From Acidimicrobiia bacterium (GTDB lineage: Bacteria > Actinomycetota > Acidimicrobiia > Acidimicrobiales > Bin134), in assembly GCA_022826705.1 (NCBI GenBank), contig JAJDUJ010000025.1:62001-126000 (forward strand): a DNA stretch of 64,000 bases. The letters are read 5' to 3'. How positions within the stretch are numbered: the first letter of the stretch is position 1; every line of letters starts with the position of its first letter. Positions 58,227 to 64,000 of the stretch are shown piece by piece. The notes under the pieces are model-generated. The model was not told the origin of the DNA, did not search any database, and saw only the letters and a list, made by a program, of their open reading frames with translations. The position numbers were made by a program, and so were the translations under genes.

Positions 58227-60014
58227 ATGAGCGAATCCGAAGCGACCGCATCGCCCCAAGGGCGAGCGGTCATCTCGCCCCTTAGCGCAATTGCCATTGG
58301 CATCGTGGCTGCCGGCGGGGCGTTGGGCTTGAGCGAGATCCTGTCGGGGTTGAGCCGCAAGATCCCGTCGCTGGTGGTCTCGGTGGCTGAAGAGATCGTG
58401 GACATCACCCCCGGTTTCATTGCCCGCTGGTCCATCGACACCCTCGGCAGCGCCCAGAAGCCGGCGTTGGTGTGGGGCATCGTCATCGTGTCGATTCTGC
58501 TCGGCGCGGTGTTGGGCTGGCCCTCCCGGAAGCGCTGGTGGGTGATGCCCGCCGGTCTCGTGGTTTTCGCCGTTGTTGGCGGGTGGGCTGCGGCCCGCAA
58601 CCCCCTGTCCAGCGATGGTTTGGGATGGATGACGGGCCTGGTGTCAGGGGCCTTCGGGATCGCGGTGTTCTTGAGTCTGTATGCGCTTGCGCTGGCGGCA
58701 ATTCCATCGGGCGAATCCGACGAACCTACGGAAGAGCAGCGGGTGCCGATGGTGGGCCGGGGCCGCTTCAACGACCGGCGCCGCTTCGTGGGAGCGGTAG
58801 GCCTCATGGCCGGGGCTTCGCTGGCCGGTGGCCTGCTCGGGCGATGGCTGCGGCGGCGCGACACCGTGGAAGGAGCTCGCGAGGGGGTTGCCGAGGCCCT
58901 CCAAGGACGCACTATCGCGACACCGACTGCCCGACCCACACCGGTTCCCACCGCGCAGGCTGGGGACGATGATGCCATGGTCGACTCCTCCCCAGGTTCA
59001 ACCCCTGAAGCCACACCCGCCGCGGGCGCTGATCCCACGGCCGAGCCCACCGCGGAGGCAACGGGCGAGCCCACCCCTTCAGTCACAGCCGAACCAGTAA
59101 GGGAGCCCAACTTCGACCACATCGCCGGGATCGCCCCGCTCATCACTCCCAACGAGGACTTCTATCTGATCGACACCGCCCTCTCGTATCCTCAGGTGGA
59201 CCCCGCCGACTGGTCGCTTCAGATCCACGGCATGGTGGACCGAGAGGTGGAGATCAGCTTCGACGAACTGCTCGACCTGGGCCTGGTTCGAGAGCAAGTG
59301 ACCCTGTCGTGTGTGTCCAACTCTGTAGGCGGTCGGCTTGTGGGCAATGCCGAATGGGTTGGTGTTCCCCTGGCCAGAGTGCTGGACGAGGCCGGGGTGC
59401 AGCCGGGGGCCACGCAGATCGTGGGCCGCTCCATAGATCGGTGGACGGCGGGCTTTCCCACCGAGGTGGCGCTCGACGGCAGGGTGGCCATGGTGGCCGT
59501 GCAGATGAACGGCGAGCCGCTGCCCATCTCCCACGGCTTCCCCGCTCGTCTGGTGGTGGCCGGGCTCTACGGCTACGTGTCGGCCACCAAGTGGCTGTCA
59601 GACATCGAGCTCACCACCTGGGAAGCGTTCGACGGCTACTGGATCCCCCGCGGCTGGTCGAAAGAGGGGCCGATCAAGACCCAGTCCCGCATCGATGTGC
59701 CCCGACGGGGCTCTGTGATCGACCCCGGCCCGACGGCGATTGCCGGCGTGGCCTGGGCCCCCAGTCGGGCCATCGAAAAGGTGGAAGTTCAGGTGGACGA
59801 AGAGCCATGGGTGGAGGCTGAGCTCAGCCGGGAGACCACTATCAACTCTTGGCGGCAGTGGATGGTGACGTGGAACGCCACCCCCGGCCGGCACCAAGTG
59901 CGAGTGAGGGCCACCGACGGCACCAACACCACCCAGACCCCCGAGATCACCGACCCCGCCCCCGACGGCGCCACCGGCTGGCACACCATCCAAGTAAGGG
60001 CGGAGGAGGCCTGA
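58227..60014 (+). CDS. Membrane-anchored sulfite-oxidase-type molybdopterin oxidoreductase
   Basis: 595-residue protein. Four helices (about 18-40, 80-97, 105-123, 135-159) are followed by a cytoplasmic stretch with a twin-arginine-like DRRRFVGAVG at 183-192 and a fifth helix to about 206. Then comes a Pro/Thr/Ala-rich linker (about 231-290) and a sulfite-oxidase fold with Moco-binding Cys362 in LSCVSNSVGG, plus a C-terminal dimerisation domain. The molybdoenzyme part should be outside the membrane, loaded with cofactor before Tat export. Electron donor unknown; no cytochrome gene is adjacent. Cofactor genes moeA, moaA and moaC are 7-9 kb away. Confidence 0.85.
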   Translation: MSESEATASPQGRAVISPLSAIAIGIVAAGGALGLSEILSGLSRKIPSLVVSVAEEIVDITPGFIARWSIDTLGSAQKPALVWGIVIVSILLGAVLGWPSRKRWWVMPAGLVVFAVVGGWAAARNPLSSDGLGWMTGLVSGAFGIAVFLSLYALALAAIPSGESDEPTEEQRVPMVGRGRFNDRRRFVGAVGLMAGASLAGGLLGRWLRRRDTVEGAREGVAEALQGRTIATPTARPTPVPTAQAGDDDAMVDSSPGSTPEATPAAGADPTAEPTAEATGEPTPSVTAEPVREPNFDHIAGIAPLITPNEDFYLIDTALSYPQVDPADWSLQIHGMVDREVEISFDELLDLGLVREQVTLSCVSNSVGGRLVGNAEWVGVPLARVLDEAGVQPGATQIVGRSIDRWTAGFPTEVALDGRVAMVAVQMNGEPLPISHGFPARLVVAGLYGYVSATKWLSDIELTTWEAFDGYWIPRGWSKEGPIKTQSRIDVPRRGSVIDPGPTAIAGVAWAPSRAIEKVEVQVDEEPWVEAELSRETTINSWRQWMVTWNATPGRHQVRVRATDGTNTTQTPEITDPAPDGATGWHTIQVRAEEA

Positions 60015-60028
60015 TCCCCTGGGGCTTC

Positions 60029-61711
60029 CTATTCCTCTACGAAGGTGTTGGCGACTTCACCTGACAAGACGGACTTCAGCACCTTGCCGGAGGCGTTGCG
60101 GGGAAGGGGTTCAGTGCGGACTTCGATGTAGGCCGGCACCTTGTAGTAGGCCAGCGCCTCCCCGACGAATTGCTGGATCTCGGCGGCCTCCAGTGAGGTG
60201 CCGGTGTGGGGCACCACCACTGCCTTCACCTCCTGGCCCAGTGTCCGGTGGTCCACCCCGATGACCGCGGCCTCGTGGATGCCGGGGTGCTCCTCCAACC
60301 GGTTCTCGATCTCTATGGGGTAGATGTTCTCGCCGCCCCGGATGATCATGTCCCGCACGCGGGAGGCGATGGTCAGCATGTCGCCCCGTATGTGGCCGAA
60401 ATCGCCTGTGCGCAGCCAATGCCCGGGAAAGAAGGCAGCCTTGGTGGTCTCGGGCTGGTTCCAGTAGCCGGGCATCACGTTCGGACCCCGCACGCACACC
60501 TCGCCGATGGTGCCGTCGGGCACCCGGTTGCCGTCGTGGTCGCGGATCTCCACCTGCACGGTGGGAAGCGGTGTTCCTGCACAGGTCGGATCATCGTGCA
60601 GCATTTGCGAGGTGGCGATGGTGGCCAAGGCGCCGGTCTCGGTGCTGCCGTAGCCCACCTGCATCTGGGGGGCGGCGTCGGGAAGCCGCTCCCGGATGGC
60701 CCGCTGGAGCTCGGGCGACCACACCGACCCGCCCCCGCCGCACGCCCGCACCGAGGAGTGGTCGTAGTCGTTCAGCGCGGGGTGCTCCAACAATCGCCAT
60801 ACCTGAGTAGTGACCCCGCCCCAGCGGCTGATCCGCTCCTGCTCGGTGAGCCGGAATATCTTCTCGGGGTCGAAACGGCCGGTGGTCCACACCGACTTCA
60901 TGCCATTGGCCACCATGGCCACCGCCGCCGAATGCAATCCCGACACATGAAAGAGGGGGCTGCTCACTAGCGAGCACGGCTCAGGGGCATCGGGGTCGGT
61001 GGGGCGATCGGCGAGGCCGGCCATCAGGGCCGAGCGGGCACCGGAGAAGGCGGTGATGCCCAAGAAGGCGATGATGTTGCGGTGGGTGTTGATCGCCCCT
61101 TTGGGCCGTCCGGTGGTGCCCGAGGTGAACAGCACCACCGCGGGGTCGTCCTCTTTGATGGGCACATCGGGCAGCGGGGCAGTCATGTCGAAGCCCGACA
61201 GCCGGTCGTCGAAGTCCTCCTCCACAATCACCGTGGCCATTCCGGGATCGGTCCCCTGGAGGCGGGCCAGGCGTTTCTGGTCGGCGATGAGCAGCTTGGG
61301 CTCGGTCAGCCCCAGCCCGTAGACGATCTCATCGCCGGTCCACCAGCCGTTCATGCCCACCGCGATGGCTCCGAGTGAGACGGCCGCCCACATACCGATG
61401 ATCCACTCCGGGCTGTTGGCCCCCAGCAGGGCCACTCGGTCACCAGGGCCGATGCCGTAGCCCACAGCCATCGCAGCGGCGGCCGATGCCACCAGTCGTT
61501 CGTGCTGTACGAAGCTGTAGCGCCGACCGTCGTCCCAGATGAACAGCTCCCGGTCGCCATGCTCAACTGATCGGGCCAGCAACTCCCGAAGCGATCTGGC
61601 CCGGTTGGCGAACACCTCGTAGCTCTCGCCGTTGACAGTGTCGGTGGTGGTCTCAAAGGGGCTTCCTGGTGCGAGCAGGAGTTCCTCGGCCTCTTGAAGG
61701 GTCATTCCCAT
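60029..61711 (-). CDS. AMP-forming acyl-CoA ligase
   Basis: 560-residue ANL-superfamily ligase. Seen: P-loop LFTSGTTGRPKGAI, GYGSTETGA, RTGDFGHI, RVRDMIIRGGENIYP and catalytic Lys in PRNASGKVLKS. Substrate probably a medium or long carboxylic acid. ATG 61711 is chosen because TACCGT lies 8 nt upstream on the same strand; ATG 61705 is an alternative, and the frame upstream of that overlaps the divergent gene. It shares a compact divergent promoter with the acyl-CoA dehydrogenase, so the two are likely co-regulated. Confidence 0.88.
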   Translation of the reverse strand: MGMTLQEAEELLLAPGSPFETTTDTVNGESYEVFANRARSLRELLARSVEHGDRELFIWDDGRRYSFVQHERLVASAAAAMAVGYGIGPGDRVALLGANSPEWIIGMWAAVSLGAIAVGMNGWWTGDEIVYGLGLTEPKLLIADQKRLARLQGTDPGMATVIVEEDFDDRLSGFDMTAPLPDVPIKEDDPAVVLFTSGTTGRPKGAINTHRNIIAFLGITAFSGARSALMAGLADRPTDPDAPEPCSLVSSPLFHVSGLHSAAVAMVANGMKSVWTTGRFDPEKIFRLTEQERISRWGGVTTQVWRLLEHPALNDYDHSSVRACGGGGSVWSPELQRAIRERLPDAAPQMQVGYGSTETGALATIATSQMLHDDPTCAGTPLPTVQVEIRDHDGNRVPDGTIGEVCVRGPNVMPGYWNQPETTKAAFFPGHWLRTGDFGHIRGDMLTIASRVRDMIIRGGENIYPIEIENRLEEHPGIHEAAVIGVDHRTLGQEVKAVVVPHTGTSLEAAEIQQFVGEALAYYKVPAYIEVRTEPLPRNASGKVLKSVLSGEVANTFVEE

Positions 61712-61719
61712 AGGACCCG

Positions 61720-61729
61720 ACGGTAGAGT
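61720..61729. promoter_or_regulatory. Overlapping divergent -10 boxes, ligase and acyl-CoA dehydrogenase
   Basis: Minus-strand TACCGT at 61720-61725 and plus-strand TAGAGT at 61724-61729 share the TA dinucleotide at 61724-61725. Each lies 8 nt before its start codon (ATG 61711, GTG 61738). Only 26 bp separate the two start codons. Confidence 0.5.
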
Positions 61730-61737
61730 TTCGCCGA

Positions 61738-62925
61738 GTGGATTTCGACCTGACCCCTGCTGAGAGGGATTTTCGCGACGAGGTGCGCACATGGCTGGAG
61801 GAGCACCTGGTGGGGGACTTCGCCGGGCTTCGGGGCCGGGGTGGGATGGGCCAGGAGGACATTCCCGCCGAGGAGCAGATCGCCTGGGAGCGCGAGCTGG
61901 CCGGCGGAGGCTGGCTGGGCATCGACTTTCCCGCTCATCTGGGGGGCCGGGAGTGCAGCCTGTCGGAGCAGGTGCTGTTCCACCAGACCTATGTGGAGGC
62001 TCGGGCGCCGGGAAGGCTGCCCAATATGGGCGTCACGCTGTTGGGGCCGACATTGGTGGCCTACGGCACGCCCGAGCAGCAGGAGCGGTTCGTGCCGCCG
62101 ATCCTGTCGGGCGAGGAGTTCTGGTGCCAGGGCTATTCCGAGCCCAATGCCGGGTCGGATCTGGCCAATGTGGGCACCAAGGCGGTGCTCGACGGCGATC
62201 GATGGGTGGTCAACGGCCAGAAGATCTGGACCTCGCTGGCCCAGTATTCCGACTGGTGCTTTGTGGTGTGCCGCACCGACCCCGACTCCGCCCGCCACGC
62301 CGGGCTCTCCTACCTGCTGGTGCCCATGGACCAGCCGGGGATTGAGATCCGCCCCATCGTGCAGATCACCGGCGGAACCGAGTTCAACGAGGTGTTCTTC
62401 GACGATGCGGTGACCGATGCCGATCTGGTGGTGGGCCAGCCCGGCCGAGGTTGGGAAGTGGCCATGGGCACGCTGGCCTTCGAGCGGGGGGCGTCCACGC
62501 TGGGCCAGCAGACCTACTTCCGCCAAGAGCTGGACGCGCTATTGGCCGAGGCCCGGGCCAACGGCACCGCTGATGATTTGGTGGTCCGCCAGGAGCTGGC
62601 CCAGGCCTACGCCACGTTGGAGATCATGCGGTATAACAACCTGCGCATGCTTACCGTGGTGGATGCCGGCGGGGTGCCGGGGCCGGAGATGTCCATCGGC
62701 AAGCTGCTGTGGTCCAACTGGCACCGCTCGTTGGGTGAGCTGATGGTGGGCGTGCGGGGGGCAGACGCCCTGGCGGTGGCGGCTGACGGCGAGGACTACT
62801 CGCTGGACTCCTGGCAGCGCACGTTCCTGTACAGCCGATCCCACACCATTTACGCCGGGTCGAACGAGATTCAGCGAAACATCATCGGCGAGCGGGTTTT
62901 GGGCCTGCCCCGAGAGCCGCGATGA
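61738..62925 (+). CDS. Acyl-CoA dehydrogenase
   Basis: 395-residue FAD enzyme of the acyl-CoA dehydrogenase family. Seen: CQGYSEPNAGSDLANVGTKA (FAD and substrate loop), GQKIWTSLAQ, the FERGAS region and HTIYAGSNEIQRNIIGERVLGLP at the end (key part YAGSNEIQRN). The usual Glu base position is not obvious, as in several actinobacterial FadE proteins that act on steroid or branched chains. GTG start; thiolase follows 27 nt downstream with its own GAGGAG site. Confidence 0.9.
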   Translation: MDFDLTPAERDFRDEVRTWLEEHLVGDFAGLRGRGGMGQEDIPAEEQIAWERELAGGGWLGIDFPAHLGGRECSLSEQVLFHQTYVEARAPGRLPNMGVTLLGPTLVAYGTPEQQERFVPPILSGEEFWCQGYSEPNAGSDLANVGTKAVLDGDRWVVNGQKIWTSLAQYSDWCFVVCRTDPDSARHAGLSYLLVPMDQPGIEIRPIVQITGGTEFNEVFFDDAVTDADLVVGQPGRGWEVAMGTLAFERGASTLGQQTYFRQELDALLAEARANGTADDLVVRQELAQAYATLEIMRYNNLRMLTVVDAGGVPGPEMSIGKLLWSNWHRSLGELMVGVRGADALAVAADGEDYSLDSWQRTFLYSRSHTIYAGSNEIQRNIIGERVLGLPREPR

Positions 62926-62952
62926 TTTCAAGTATCGGAAAGAGGAGCAGCC

Positions 62953-64000
62953 ATGGCTGAGGCATACATCATCGACGCAGTCCGCACCCCGGTAGGACGA
63001 AGGGGCGGCAGCCTGTCGGAGATCCACCCGGCTGATCTGGGGGCCCATCCCATTCTCGGGCTTCTCGATCGCACCGGTGTCGACCCGGCCGCGGTGGACG
63101 ACGTGATGTACGGATGTGTGGATGCCCTCGGCCCCCAGGCCGGCGACATCGCCCGCACCGCCTGGCTGGCCGCCGGACTGCCCGAGCACGTGCCCGGCAC
63201 CACCATCGACCGCCAGTGCGGATCGGCCCAGCAGGCCGTCCACTTCGCGGCTCAGGCGGTGATGGCCGGCGTGAACGACATGGTGGTGGCCGGCGGCGTT
63301 CAGAACATGAGCATGATCCCCATTGGTGCGGCCATGACCGTGGCCGAGCACGTGGGGGTGACCGATCCCGATCCCTTCACTGGCTCCGATGGCTGGGTGG
63401 ACCGCTACGGCACCCAGGAGGTTTCGCAGTTCCGGGGAGCGGAGATGATCGCCGAGCACTGGGACATAAGCCGAGAGCAGATGGAGGAGTTCGCCCTGGC
63501 CAGCCACGAGCGGGCCGCCACCGCCACCGACGAGGGCCGGTTCGAGAACGAGATCCTGCCCCTGGCCGGCCTGGAGTTCGACGAGGGCATCCGGCGGGGC
63601 ACCACGCTGGAGAAGATGGCCGGCTTGTCCACGCTGATCGAGGGCGGGCGGCTGACCGCGGCGGTGTCCAGCCAGATCTCCGACGCGGGCTGCGCCATGT
63701 TGATCTGCGGGGAGCAGGCGGTGGCCGACCACGGGTTGAAGCCCCGGGCCCGCTTCCACCACTTGTCGGTGCGGGGCGCCGACCCCATCTACATGCTCAC
63801 CGGCCCCATTCCGGCCACTGAGTACGCGCTGGCCCGTACCGGCATGACCATTGACGACATCGACCTGTTCGAGTGCAACGAGGCCTTCGCCTCGGTGGTG
63901 CTGGCCTGGATGGGCGAGCACGACGTGCCCCACGAGAAGGTCAACGTGAACGGCGGGGCCATCGCCCTGGGCCACCCGCTAGGGGCCACCGGAGCCCGGC
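62953..64000 (+). CDS. Acetyl-CoA acetyltransferase/thiolase (3' end beyond window)
   Basis: First 349 codons of a degradative-type thiolase. The nucleophile Cys is in [12 protein letters not shown], and NEAFASV and [16 protein letters not shown] give the His base motif; the second Cys motif lies beyond the window. Start ATG 62953 follows GAGGAG. It completes an activation-dehydrogenation-thiolysis set with the ligase and dehydrogenase, lacking only hydratase and hydroxyacyl dehydrogenase, for which the SDRs and the crotonase at 29516 are candidates. Confidence 0.92.
   Translation, partial: MAEAYIIDAVRTPVGRRGGSLSEIHPADLGAHPILGLLDRTGVDPAAVDDVMYGCVDALGPQAGDIARTAWLAAGLPEHVPGTTIDRQCGSAQQAVHFAAQAVMAGVNDMVVAGGVQNMSMIPIGAAMTVAEHVGVTDPDPFTGSDGWVDRYGTQEVSQFRGAEMIAEHWDISREQMEEFALASHERAATATDEGRFENEILPLAGLEFDEGIRRGTTLEKMAGLSTLIEGGRLTAAVSSQISDAGCAMLICGEQAVADHGLKPRARFHHLSVRGADPIYMLTGPIPATEYALARTGMTIDDIDLFECNEAFASVVLAWMGEHDVPHEKVNVNGGAIALGHPLGATGAR

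Noticed and set aside
1..64000. Transposons, prophage, integron or CRISPR array
   Set aside because: No transposase, integrase or phage gene and no regularly spaced repeat was seen on either strand.

Overview
The window is chromosomal DNA of a high-GC actinobacterium, with genes packed on both strands. I infer a member of Acidimicrobiia or a relative, but this rests on gene content, not on a marker tree. Actinobacterial signs are: a mycothiol-dependent DinB-like enzyme; a ferrochelatase with C-terminal cysteines; a SepX/GlpR-like membrane protein next to moeA/glp and moaC; many acyl-CoA and steroid-type lipid genes; frequent GTG starts; and TAnnnT -10 boxes lying 6-9 nt before start codons. 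I see no insertion sequence, prophage, integron or CRISPR array. No gene-free stretch exceeds about 225 bases.

Layout. 1-10258 (minus strand) carries an Ltp2-like thiolase cut by the window edge, a fused MaoC/OB-fold/MaoC hydratase, mutM, a nucleotidyltransferase and an AddAB-type helicase-nuclease pair. 10455-13672 holds a small coiled-coil membrane protein, a methyltransferase, a phosphotransferase and a Cas4/RecB-type Fe-S nuclease. 13702-18200 is a topoisomerase IV pair. 18304-23851 has a GT2 glycosyltransferase, an SDR and an NTF2-like protein opposite an acyl-CoA ligase, then an AIM24-family protein and hemH. 23934-28679 is a cell-envelope block: a coiled-coil transglycosylase and two large polytopic GT-C-like proteins. 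28684-34487 has the mycothiol-type enzyme, a crotonase, a drug-type ABC exporter, nfuA and an amidohydrolase. 34523-39146 holds a UvrD2-like helicase with an extra N-terminal region, tail-to-tail with dxs. 39176-48360 holds a PAP2 protein, a flippase-like protein, a ThDP enzyme, tldD-tldE, uppP, a SAF-domain protein, mtnP and fmdB. 48582-52694 is plsY, moeA/glp, moaA, moaC and a GlpR/SepX-like gene, followed by tRNA-Ala(CGC). 52874-64000 is mostly acyl-CoA-type metabolism: a phosphotransferase coupled to a small helical protein (similar to the LvaAB pair of 4-hydroxyacyl-CoA catabolism), a lipocalin-like protein, two SDRs, an acyl-CoA ligase, an acyl-CoA dehydrogenase and a thiolase. rsgA and a membrane-anchored sulfite-oxidase-type molybdoenzyme lie among them.

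How it works together. Molybdenum-cofactor genes (moeA, moaA, moaC) share the window with a molybdoenzyme that needs the cofactor, but the moeA/glpR arrangement also matches the gephyrin-like divisome module of other actinobacteria. Three PD-(D/E)XK nucleases, two UvrD-type helicases, mutM and topoisomerase IV form a scattered DNA-maintenance set. dxs, uppP, plsY, the PAP2 protein and the GT-C-like proteins supply envelope lipids and glycans. The two ends of the window are lipid or steroid-like acyl-CoA catabolism.

Start codons were chosen from Shine-Dalgarno matches, stop-start overlaps, or a TAnnnT -10 box 6-9 nt upstream, which suggests leaderless transcripts for many first genes.
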